Below, in pieces: positions 1 through 6,055 of a stretch of DNA of 8,837 nt; positions within the stretch are counted from its first letter, which is position 1; the number at the start of each line of letters is the position of its first letter. The stretch is taken from contig CAXTJP010000106.1 in assembly GCA_964244615.1 (NCBI GenBank), positions 1 to 8,837 of the forward strand, in the 5' to 3' direction. The stretch is from BOG-908 sp964244615 (GTDB lineage: Bacteria > Pseudomonadota > Alphaproteobacteria > Acetobacterales > Acetobacteraceae). The translations under genes and the position numbers were made by a program. The notes beneath the pieces were generated by a model. It saw only the letters and a list, made by a program, of their open reading frames with translations, did no database searches and was not told the origin of the DNA.

Positions 1-2
1 GC

Positions 3-887
3 CGCGGCGGCGACATCGTGTTCGAGGCCGTGCCCAACCTGAACACGCTGATCGATTTCCGCTACACCCAGCATTTTCGCGCCCGCAAGGGCGGCAACGG
101 TGCCGGCTCCGACCGCACCGGCGCCGGCGCGGACGAGGTGCGCATACGCGTCCCGATCGGCACCCAGATCCTGGCCGACGACCAGGAAACCCTGCTCGCC
201 GACCTGGACGCACCCGGCAAGCAGGTGGTGCTGTGCCGGGGCGGCGACGGCGGACACGGCAACACGCATTTCAAGACCAGCACCAACCGCGCCCCGCGCC
301 GGGCCGACAAGGGCTGGCCCGGCGAGGAACGCTGGATCTGGCTGCGGCTGAAGCTGATCGCGGATGCCGGGCTCGTGGGCCTGCCGAACGCCGGCAAGTC
401 CACCTTCCTCGCCGCCAGCAGCGCGGCCCGGCCCAAGATCGCCGACTACCCGTTCACCACGCTGCATCCGCAACTGGGCGTCATCCGGCTGTCCCACTCC
501 GAGGAGTTCGTGCTGGCCGACATCCCCGGCCTGATCGAGGGCGCGCATGACGGCGCGGGTCTGGGCGACCGCTTCCTCGGCCACGTGGAGCGCTGCGCCG
601 TGCTGCTGCACCTGGTCGACGGCGCGGCCGGCGACGTGGTGGCCGCCTGGCGCACCGTGCGTGGCGAGCTGTCGGCCTACGGCGCCGGGCTCGCGGACAA
701 GCCCGAACTGATCGCGCTGAACAAGGCGGACGCGATGACACCGCGCGAGGCGAGTGCGCGGCGTTCGGCGCTGGCCCGCGCCGCGGGCCAGCCGGTCCAC
801 CTGATGTCCGGCGCCACCGGCCAGGGCGTGAAGGAGATGCTGCGCGCGTTGCAGGACGCCATCACCGCGCAGCGCGTCGGCGACTAG
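3..887 (+). CDS. obgE: Obg family GTPase, 5'-truncated by window edge
   Basis: Ribosome-associated GTPase (Obg/CgtA) that acts in late 50S assembly and stress control. The reading frame is already open at base 3 (RGGDIVF), inside the glycine-rich N-terminal Obg fold, so roughly the first 40 residues lie outside the window. The visible 294 residues hold the end of the Obg domain (NLNTLIDFRY, GGDGGHGNTHFKTSTNRAPR) and a full G domain. Its motifs are G1 GLPNAGKST (nt 378-404), switch I DYPFTT, G3 DIPGL, G4 NKAD and a G5-like SGAT. The protein stops soon after the G domain and lacks the long acidic tail of the E. coli protein, as is common in alphaproteobacteria. proB starts 3 nt after the stop, so the two are very probably co-transcribed. 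The GTG at 18 is an internal valine, not a start. Identification is secure. Confidence 0.97.
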   Translation, partial: RGGDIVFEAVPNLNTLIDFRYTQHFRARKGGNGAGSDRTGAGADEVRIRVPIGTQILADDQETLLADLDAPGKQVVLCRGGDGGHGNTHFKTSTNRAPRRADKGWPGEERWIWLRLKLIADAGLVGLPNAGKSTFLAASSAARPKIADYPFTTLHPQLGVIRLSHSEEFVLADIPGLIEGAHDGAGLGDRFLGHVERCAVLLHLVDGAAGDVVAAWRTVRGELSAYGAGLADKPELIALNKADAMTPREASARRSALARAAGQPVHLMSGATGQGVKEMLRALQDAITAQRVGD

Positions 888-890
888 GCG

Positions 891-2015
891 ATGGACCGGC
901 CGGCACCGCAATCGGCGCGTCTGCTGGTGATCAAGCTCGGCAGCGCCCTGGTGGTCGATCCCGAGCGCGCCGCCCCGCGGTCGGCCTGGCTCGACGGCGT
1001 GGCCGCCGACATCTTGGCCGCTCAGGGGCGCGGAACCCAGGTGATCGTGGTCTCGTCCGGCGCCATCGCCCTCGCCCGCCGCACGCTGCCCTTGCCCCAG
1101 GCCAGGCTGCGGCTGGCGGAGAAGCAGGCGGCCGCTTCGGTGGGCCAGATCAGGCTGGTACAGGCCTGGAGCGAGGCCCTGGCCGGGCAGGGGCTGGTGG
1201 CGGCGCAACTGCTGCTGACGCTCGGCGACACCGAGGACAGGCGCCGCTACCTGAACGCACGCGCCACGCTGAGCACGCTGCTGTCGCTGGGCTGCGTGCC
1301 GGTGATCAACGAGAACGACAGCGTCGCCACCGCCGAAATCCGCTTCGGCGACAACGACCGGCTCGCCGCCCGGGTCGCCGAGATGGTCCAGGCGGACCAG
1401 CTCATCCTGTTCTCCGATATCGACGGCCTCTACACCGCCGACCCCAGGCTCGCGCCGGACGCCGTGCACGTGCCCCTCGTGGCGCAGCTCTCCGCCGAGA
1501 TCGAGGCGATGGGCGGCGACCCGCCCCCGGGCACCTCGTCGGGCGGCATGCGCACCAAGCTGCTGGCGGCACGCATCGCCACCCAGGCCGGCACCGCCAT
1601 GGCTATCGCACTCGGCCACCGTGACCGGCCGCTCTCGGCGCTGATCGGGGGCGCGCGCTGCACCTGGTTCCTGCCCGCCGCCGGGTCGCGCTCGGCGCGC
1701 AAGCGGTGGATCGCCGGCAGCCTGGTGCCGGCCGGCACCTACACCGTGGATGCGGGTGCCGCGCGGGCGCTGGCGGGCGGCGGCTCGCTGCTGCCCGCAG
1801 GCGTCAGGACCGTGGCCGGCGATTTCGCCCAGGGCGATGCCGTGCTGGTGCTGGGCCCAGCGGGCGAGCGTCTGGCCCAGGGCCTGTCGGCCTACGACGC
1901 CGCCGACGCGCGGCAACTGGCCGGCCACCGCTCGGACGAGATCGAGGGATTGCTCGGCTGGCGCGGTCGCGACGAGCTGATCCATCGCGACGACCTCGTT
2001 CTGCTCATGGCTTAG
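891..2015 (+). CDS. proB: Glutamate 5-kinase
   Basis: Cytosolic enzyme that phosphorylates L-glutamate with ATP to gamma-glutamyl phosphate, the first and feedback-controlled step of proline synthesis. The protein has 374 residues, close to the 367 of E. coli ProB. The amino-acid kinase domain comes first: VIKLGSALVV (13-22), VIVVSSGAIALA (51-62), NENDSV (140-145), FGDND, DIDGLYTADPR (from 176) and GTSSGGMRTK (about 214-223). A C-terminal PUA domain follows from about residue 280 to 365 (GSLVPAGTYTVDAGA, GLSAYDA, HRDDLVLL). The ATG at 891 lies 3 nt after the obg stop and fits the family N-terminus, which suggests translational coupling. No proA is seen; downstream genes run in the opposite direction. 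Confidence 0.97.
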   Translation: MDRPAPQSARLLVIKLGSALVVDPERAAPRSAWLDGVAADILAAQGRGTQVIVVSSGAIALARRTLPLPQARLRLAEKQAAASVGQIRLVQAWSEALAGQGLVAAQLLLTLGDTEDRRRYLNARATLSTLLSLGCVPVINENDSVATAEIRFGDNDRLAARVAEMVQADQLILFSDIDGLYTADPRLAPDAVHVPLVAQLSAEIEAMGGDPPPGTSSGGMRTKLLAARIATQAGTAMAIALGHRDRPLSALIGGARCTWFLPAAGSRSARKRWIAGSLVPAGTYTVDAGAARALAGGGSLLPAGVRTVAGDFAQGDAVLVLGPAGERLAQGLSAYDAADARQLAGHRSDEIEGLLGWRGRDELIHRDDLVLLMA

Positions 2016-2026
2016 AAAGCAAGCAG

Positions 2027-2132
2027 TCCTTCTTTGAAAAGGACCAAAAAACTTTCGGCTATTGGTCGGGTGTTTGCAGGAACCTCCGCGACAGCACGAA
2101 CAGAAGTTTTTTGCTTCTTTTCAAAAAAGAAG
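2027..2132. repeat. Facing pair of AT-rich inverted repeats between convergent genes
   Basis: Two related copies lie head to head. On the minus strand the left copy (2027-2056) reads AAAGTTTTTTGGTCCTTTTC then AAAGAAGGA; on the plus strand the right copy (2103-2132) reads GAAGTTTTTTGCTTCTTTTC then AAAAAAGAAG. The right copy folds by itself (CTTCTTTT 2114-2121, loop CAA, AAAAGAAG 2125-2132). The left copy folds with one wobble on the minus strand. The two copies can also pair with each other across a loop of about 45 nt. They sit exactly between the 3' ends of proB and the convergent minus-strand gene, so a bidirectional terminator or dispersed extragenic repeat is likely. Neither hairpin has a clean run of Ts directly after it, so a classic intrinsic terminator is not proven. 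Confidence 0.65.
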
Positions 2133-2138
2133 GCCCTT

Positions 2139-2549
2139 TTATCTCGGCCGGCTGAGCCGCGGTTCCGACCGCTCGCGCGCGGCCTCGCCCACGCGGGCCG
2201 CGGCGCGCAGCGTCGGGCTGACAGGCTCGCGGGCGGGTTCGACCTCCCAAGAGGCGGGCGGGATCGGCGGTTGCGGGCGCGGCGGGGGCTCGCGCATCGG
2301 GGCCGAGGCGCGCAGGACCGCCGGCTCGTCGTAAGGGCCGCGGTTGGGCTCCGGCAGGCGCAGCGACAGGCTGCGTATCTCGCCCTGTATCTCGTCCAGC
2401 CGCGCTTCCAGCCCCTCAAGCCTCGCCTTCACGCCGAACACGCTGAACGGCATGATGGCCAAGGCCAGGGCCAGCAACGCGCCGGCCACCACCACCAGCA
2501 GCTGCAACCAGGGCGGCATCCAGTCGGGCAGGGTGAACGGCAGGGTCAT
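2139..2549 (-). CDS. Small membrane-anchored coiled-coil protein, function unknown
   Basis: The protein has 136 residues when started at the ATG at 2549, which lies 20 nt after the suhB stop. A longer in-frame start at 2747 would overlap suhB and gives an arginine-rich shadow, so it is rejected. Visible layout: a short amphipathic start (LPDWMPPW), one hydrophobic segment at about residues 14-35 (LQLLVVVAGALLALALAIMP), then a heptad-like helix KARLEGLEARLDEIQGEIR at 41-59. A proline/arginine-rich, probably disordered tail ends in RSEPRLSRPR. It is probably an inner-membrane protein with a cytoplasmic coiled coil. Similar small proteins downstream of suhB are recalled from Rhodospirillales, without known function. 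It is likely in an operon with suhB. Confidence 0.8.
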   Translation of the reverse strand: MTLPFTLPDWMPPWLQLLVVVAGALLALALAIMPFSVFGVKARLEGLEARLDEIQGEIRSLSLRLPEPNRGPYDEPAVLRASAPMREPPPRPQPPIPPASWEVEPAREPVSPTLRAAARVGEAARERSEPRLSRPR

Positions 2550-2569
2550 CACCCCCAAGGTGGCTGCGA

Positions 2570-3409
2570 TCAGCCGGCGGCGGCAACCCCGTCGGCCACC
2601 AGTTCGCGCAGTTTGCCGTGCAGGTGTGCGTTGCCGGCCACCAAATCGTTGTCCGGCCCGTCGCTGACGGCGAACGCGGCGCCGGCCGGGTCGGTGACGG
2701 TGCCGCCGGCCTCGCGCACGATCAGCACGCCCGCGGCACAATCCCATGCCTTGATGCCGAGCTCCCAGTAGCCGTCGTAACGGCCGGCCGCGACCCAGGC
2801 GAGGTCGAGCGCCGCCGAGCCGAAACGGCGCACCCCGGCGGTGGCCGGCATCAGCGCGCCGAGCGTGCGGGCAAAGGCCAGGCGGTTGCGGGCGGTGACG
2901 GCGGCGAACGGGATGCCGGTCGCGAACACCGCATCCGACAGCTCGCGCCGGGCGGAGACGCGCAGCCGCCGCTCGTTGAGAAAAGCGCCGCCGCCGCGCT
3001 CGGCCCAGAACATCTCGTCGTTGGCCGGGCTATAGATCATCCCGGCCGCGAGCTCGATGGTGCCGTCGGGCAGGCGCCGCTGCAACGCCACGCTGATCGC
3101 CCAGTGCGGGATGCCATGCAGGAAGTTCGTGGTGCCGTCCAGCGGGTCCACCACCCAGCGCCACGTCCAGTTCTCCCCCCCGCTGGCGCCGCTCTCCTCC
3201 ATCAGGAACGCGTAGCCGGGGCGGGCCTTTGCCAGTTCCTCACGCAAGGTGGCCTCGGCCCGCAGGTCGGCCTGGCTGACGAAGTCGGACGGCCCCTTGA
3301 TGCTGACCTGCAGCTGCTCGACCTCGGCGAAGTCGCGCAGCAGCCGCTTGGACGCCTTTTGCGCGGCGTTCTGCATGACGGTCATGTGGGGGGAGAGGCG
3401 TTGGGCCAT
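2570..3409 (-). CDS. suhB: Inositol monophosphatase family protein
   Basis: Mg2+-dependent, Li+-sensitive phosphatase family that hydrolyses inositol 1-phosphate or related sugar and nucleotide phosphates; in E. coli SuhB also binds NusA in rRNA antitermination complexes. The protein has 279 residues, within the usual range. Metal-binding motifs are visible: EESG (71-74), DPLDGTTN (88-95) and WDCAAG (222-227). These are the three classical signatures of the fold. The start MAQRLSPHMTVM fits the extended N-terminus remembered for alphaproteobacterial SuhB proteins; the internal ATG at residue 9 is a less likely alternative. It lies 255 nt downstream of efp, so it may have its own promoter, and 20 nt upstream of the small membrane protein gene. 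The family is certain; the true substrate cannot be read from sequence. Confidence 0.93.
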   Translation of the reverse strand: MAQRLSPHMTVMQNAAQKASKRLLRDFAEVEQLQVSIKGPSDFVSQADLRAEATLREELAKARPGYAFLMEESGASGGENWTWRWVVDPLDGTTNFLHGIPHWAISVALQRRLPDGTIELAAGMIYSPANDEMFWAERGGGAFLNERRLRVSARRELSDAVFATGIPFAAVTARNRLAFARTLGALMPATAGVRRFGSAALDLAWVAAGRYDGYWELGIKAWDCAAGVLIVREAGGTVTDPAGAAFAVSDGPDNDLVAGNAHLHGKLRELVADGVAAAG

Positions 3410-3664
3410 TGGCGTGAAATACTTTCAGTCGCCGGACTGGCCGGGCTCGTAGATGCGCGGCAACACAGCCGGGGCCGCCGCACCAGCGCCCGGCTGGCTA
3501 CACCAGGCCTCGATTCGTCGCTGATCTGAGCGAGCGGCTCGGGACAAAATACCATGTCGCGGCAAACGTTAATCGAACATCCGCGGTTATGGCTTGGGCA
3601 ATGGATGATCCGTATCAAGGCTATCCAGCCATGCGCTCATCATAAGCCCGCACCAGCCCCGCCG
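3410..3664. other. 255-nt gap between efp and suhB
   Basis: I see no convincing gene, tRNA or strong terminator here. Short open frames exist on both strands, but their composition is that of chance frames in GC-rich DNA. The centre (about 3545-3620) is less GC-rich than its surroundings and could hold a suhB promoter. The best minus-strand match, TTAACG with a 15-nt spacer to TATTTT, is too weakly spaced to call. Confidence 0.4.
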
Positions 3665-4231
3665 CTACCCTTTCGCCCGCTCCACGTACGATCCGTCCTC
3701 GGTCCGCACCACCACCCGCTCGCCCGCCTCCACGAACGGCGGCACCAGCGTCTTCACCCCGTTCGACAGTCGGGCCGGCTTGTAGGACGAGCTCGCCGTC
3801 TGCCCCTTCACCACCGGGTCGGCCTCGACGATCTCCAGCGTCACCTGCGGCGGCAGGTGCGCGCCCACCGGCTCGCCCTCCACCATGTCCACGTCGATGG
3901 TCATGTTGTCCTGCAGGAACGGCGCCTGGTCGCCCAGCAGGTTCAGCGGCACGGTCAGCTGCTCGTACGTCTCGGGGTCCATCAGCACGATGTTGTCCCC
4001 CTCGGTGTAGGAATACGTGAAATCCTTGTTGTCGGTCATCAGCCGCTCGACCGTGTCGGCGGTGCGCCAGCGCTCGTTGGTCTTGTTGCCGGTCTTGAGG
4101 TCGCGCATCTCCACCTGGATGAACGCGCCGCCCTTGCCCGGCGTGATGATCTGCTGCTTCAGCACCGTCCAGCGGCGCCCGTCATGGTCGAGCACCTGGC
4201 CGGCGCGGATCAGATTGGCCTGCTGCTTCAT
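3665..4231 (-). CDS. efp: Elongation factor P
   Basis: Translation factor that binds between the P and E sites and rescues ribosomes stalled at polyproline stretches. The protein has 188 residues, the standard length, with the three beta-barrel domains of the family. The domain I loop reads ITPGKGGAF, with the modifiable lysine at K33 (K34 in E. coli), the type of tip used by the EpmA/EpmB pathway. The central part (TYSYTEGDNIVLMDPETYEQ) and the C-terminal signature region (KPARLSNGVKTLVPPFVEAG) are conserved. The ATG at 4231 is preceded by a purine-rich AGAGAG about 10 nt upstream. It lies 76 nt after epmB on the same strand, so enzyme and substrate are probably co-expressed. Confidence 0.98.
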   Translation of the reverse strand: MKQQANLIRAGQVLDHDGRRWTVLKQQIITPGKGGAFIQVEMRDLKTGNKTNERWRTADTVERLMTDNKDFTYSYTEGDNIVLMDPETYEQLTVPLNLLGDQAPFLQDNMTIDVDMVEGEPVGAHLPPQVTLEIVEADPVVKGQTASSSYKPARLSNGVKTLVPPFVEAGERVVVRTEDGSYVERAKG

Positions 4232-4307
4232 CGGGGAAAACTCTCTCTAGCGCTCTCTGGCCCGCTCCCTGATGCGCTCTTCGGCGCGTTCGGCGGGGTG
4301 GCGGTGT

Positions 4308-5342
4308 CTAACGGCTGGCGGGCGGGGCGGCAAGCACGTGCACCCCGCCCGCGGGGTCGCGCACCGTGCCGTCCTCCCCCAGGTAAGCGGGCCCGATCGG
4401 CACCTTGCCGTGACCGCCCGGTATGTCCAGCACATAGGTCGGCCAGGCCAGCCCGGTCACCCGCCCGCGCAGCCCCGCCAGCAGCGCCTGGCCCTCGGCG
4501 ATCGGCACGGCAAACCGCGCAGTGCCCGGCGCCGGGTCCAGGTGGTGCAGGTAGTACGGTTTCACCCGCGACCGCAGCATGGCGCGGAACAGATCCTCCA
4601 GCGCCGCCGCGCTGTCGTTCACCCCGCGCAGCAGCACCGACTGCCCCAGCACCGGCACCCCCCGCCGCTGCACCCGCCCCAGCGCCGCGCGCGCCGCGTC
4701 GGAGAACTCGCGCGCGTGGTTGGCATGCAGCACCAGCCACAGCGGCGTCTCCGTCTCCAGCGCCCCCGCCAACGCGTCCGTCACCAGCCCCGGGCTCGCC
4801 ACCGGCACCCGGCTGTGGATGCGCAGCGTCTCGACATGCGGGATCGCGTCCAGCGCCCCCAGCAGCCACGCCAGCCGACGCGGCGACAGCATCAGCGGGT
4901 CGCCGCCGGTCAGGATCACCTCGCGTATCGCCGGCCGCGCCCGCACGTAGTCCAGCGCCGCCTCCAGCTCCGCCGCGCCTAGCACCCCACCCCCCGGCCC
5001 CACCTGCTCGCGCCGAAAGCAGAACCGGCAGTAAAGCGGGCACACCAGCAGAGGCGTGATCAGCACCCGGTCCGCGTAGCGATGCACCACCCCCCGCACC
5101 GGCGAGTGCGCACGATCCCCCACCGGGTCCGCCCGCTCGTGGTCCGCCGTCTCCAGCTCGTCCAGATGCGGCAGCACCTGCCGCCCGATCGGGTCGTCGG
5201 CGTCCTCGATCAACGCCGCGAACGCCGCCGGCACCGCCACCGCGTAACGCGCCGCGACCCGCTCGGCCGCCGCGCGATCCGCCTCGGTGAGAAGTCCGGC
5301 GCCGATCAGGGCGTCGGCCGTACGCAGGGTGCCGTCCGGCAT
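4308..5342 (-). CDS. epmB: EF-P lysine 2,3-aminomutase (radical SAM)
   Basis: Radical SAM, PLP-dependent enzyme (KamA/YjeK family) that converts L-alpha-lysine to (R)-beta-lysine, which EpmA then attaches to EF-P. From the ATG at 5342 it has 344 residues (E. coli EpmB has 342), beginning MPDGTLRTADALI. An in-frame TTG at 5360 would add six residues but is a less likely start. Visible motifs: the radical SAM cluster CPLYCRFC with Cys101, Cys105 and Cys108, the SAM-binding VILTGGDPLML, and the PLP-lysine motif DIPGGHGKVPIG with Lys313. The short form without long N- and C-terminal extensions fits EpmB better than catabolic lysine 2,3-aminomutases, and so does the efp gene 76 nt downstream. No epmA partner gene is in the window. 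Its upstream side is occupied by REP-like repeats and transposase remnants, so its promoter must lie within or near them. Confidence 0.93.
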   Translation of the reverse strand: MPDGTLRTADALIGAGLLTEADRAAAERVAARYAVAVPAAFAALIEDADDPIGRQVLPHLDELETADHERADPVGDRAHSPVRGVVHRYADRVLITPLLVCPLYCRFCFRREQVGPGGGVLGAAELEAALDYVRARPAIREVILTGGDPLMLSPRRLAWLLGALDAIPHVETLRIHSRVPVASPGLVTDALAGALETETPLWLVLHANHAREFSDAARAALGRVQRRGVPVLGQSVLLRGVNDSAAALEDLFRAMLRSRVKPYYLHHLDPAPGTARFAVPIAEGQALLAGLRGRVTGLAWPTYVLDIPGGHGKVPIGPAYLGEDGTVRDPAGGVHVLAAPPASR

Positions 5343-5371
5343 GGGTGAATGGTCCACCAATCGCAGCTACC

Positions 5372-5428
5372 GTAGGACGGACGCCAGTCCGCCACTCCAC
5401 GTCGGTTGCAAGAAGCGGCCGCTCCTAC
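5372..5428. repeat. Inverted pair of GTAG-type REP-like elements
   Basis: The left element (5372-5393, plus strand) begins GTAGGACGGACGCCAGTCCG and folds as CGGAC (5378-5382), loop GCCA, GTCCG (5387-5391). The right element (5412-5428), read on the minus strand, is GTAGGAGCGGCCGCTTC with a self-complementary AGCGGCCGCT core. Each starts with the GTAG head typical of REP sequences recognised by RAYT transposases, and the two face each other as in a BIME. They sit about 100 nt upstream of RAYT remnants, the expected association. They also lie about 30 nt upstream of the epmB start, on its promoter side. Confidence 0.7.
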
Positions 5429-5492
5429 CCCGCCAGACCCGATCATTCAACCGAGCCAGACATCTCATGGCCGCGGTTCCAACCGTGCAATT

Positions 5493-5520
5493 TTGCCTGC
5501 CACCCAGGCTCTGTTACAAT
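5493..5520 (+). promoter_or_regulatory. Candidate sigma-70 promoter for the transposase remnant
   Basis: TTGCCT at 5493-5498 and TACAAT at 5515-5520 are separated by 16 nt. The -10 matches the consensus at five of six positions and the -35 at four of six. It lies directly in front of the RAYT reading frame, leaving almost no leader, so a transcript from it would start inside or at the very start of the coding region. Only the position and the boxes support it. Confidence 0.35.
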
Positions 5521-5526
5521 CCCGCC

Positions 5527-5775
5527 GGGCCCGAATACCGCCGTAACCGCGTCCCTTCCGCCACCTACTTCTTCACCGTCAACTTGCGCGACAGGCGCTA
5601 CTCTCATCTCGGGACCGAGATCGACACGCTACGAACGGCCGTGCGGGCGACACTCTCCACGCGCCCTTCCACATCGACGAGTGGGTCGTCCTGCCGGAGC
5701 ACATGCACTGCATCTGGACGCTGCCACGGAACGACGCCGACTTTCCCAGTCGATGGCAGTCGATCAAGATCGCTC
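5527..5775 (+). pseudogene. REP-associated tyrosine transposase remnant, copy 1
   Basis: Remnant of a RAYT (Y1_Tnp family, HUH-type single-strand transposase that handles REP elements). The frame from 5527 reads PEYRRNRVPSATYFFTVNLR, the family N-terminus, up to about 5660. Then the frame changes and reads PFHIDEWVVLPEHMHCIWTL, which contains the HxH metal-binding motif (HMH at 5700-5708). Adding one C to the CCC run at 5664-5666 rejoins the two halves as STRPFHIDEW. The codon where family members have their initial Met is GGG (5527-5529), so the normal start is lost. The copy ends abruptly after SRWQSIKIAR, before the C-terminal catalytic tyrosine helix, where copy 2 begins. It cannot make an active enzyme. 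Confidence 0.85.
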
Positions 5776-5858
5776 GCCCGAATACCGCCGCAATCGCGTT
5801 CCCGTGCACCTAACTTTTAGTCAAAATACGGGACAGGCGTAGTCTCAAAGTCAACCGC
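5776..5858 (+). pseudogene. REP-associated tyrosine transposase remnant, copy 2
   Basis: A second start of the same transposase. Bases 5776-5790 (GCCCGAATACCGCCG) repeat 5529-5543 exactly, and the frame reads PEYRRNRVP again. After a frame change and a TAA stop, the sequence still matches codons of copy 1: CGGGACAGGCG at 5829-5839 corresponds to the RDRR segment, followed by SLKVNR. Similarity fades at about 5858, just where the AT-richer DNA with the ATPase gene begins. Only about 25 codons of the family remain. The end point is approximate. Confidence 0.65.
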
Positions 5859-5861
5859 AAA

Positions 5862-5896
5862 GCTTGTGTAACGTATTGATTTTCTAAAACACAAGC
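5862..5896. repeat. Inverted repeat at left edge of the AT-rich insert
   Basis: GCTTGTGT (5862-5869) and ACACAAGC (5889-5896) are perfect 8-bp inverted arms around a 19-nt AT-rich spacer. It lies immediately after the last recognisable transposase codons, at the change to AT-richer DNA. It could be an operator, a weak hairpin or part of an insertion end; nothing in the sequence decides between these. I found no matching copy at the right edge near 8280. Confidence 0.4.
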
Positions 5897-6010
5897 CGGG
5901 GCTGCCTCATGCTCGTGTGACCACTGTTCCATATCTCTCAATATGAACCGACGGGACCTCTAAATTTTTGGTAAACTTGGATGCTGCCTCACCTAGACAA
6001 ATCGGCAAAA

Positions 6011-6039
6011 TTGCTATGCACTCACTAACTAAGTAGCAT
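6011..6039 (+). promoter_or_regulatory. Weak candidate promoter for the ATPase-TOPRIM gene
   Basis: TTGCTA (6011-6016) and TAGCAT (6034-6039) are 17 nt apart, each matching the consensus at four of six positions. The ATG of the ATPase gene follows 16 nt downstream of the -10. The ribosome binding site is poor (GAGTGTAAGT). Chance matches of this quality are common in AT-richer DNA. Confidence 0.25.
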
Positions 6040-6055
6040 GTTTCGAGTGTAAGTA

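Noticed and set aside
2034..2771. Plus-strand open frame starting in the AT-rich repeats after proB
   Set aside because: It runs antisense to the small membrane protein and suhB, and its sequence is low-complexity arginine/glutamine/alanine.
2618..3529. Plus-strand open frame of 303 codons over suhB
   Set aside because: Antisense shadow of suhB, which has all three metal-binding motifs on the other strand.
3554..5059. Plus-strand open frame of 501 codons over efp and epmB
   Set aside because: Proline/arginine/histidine-rich antisense shadow of two well-conserved minus-strand genes.
4228..5400. Long minus-strand open frame of 390 codons over epmB
   Set aside because: It is a glycine/alanine/arginine-rich shadow with no motifs. 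The overlapping frame 4308-5342 carries clear radical SAM and PLP motifs.
5372..5428. CRISPR-like repeats or a tRNA in the hairpin-rich stretch
   Set aside because: There are only two unequal inverted elements, no regular spacing, and no cloverleaf or anticodon arm.
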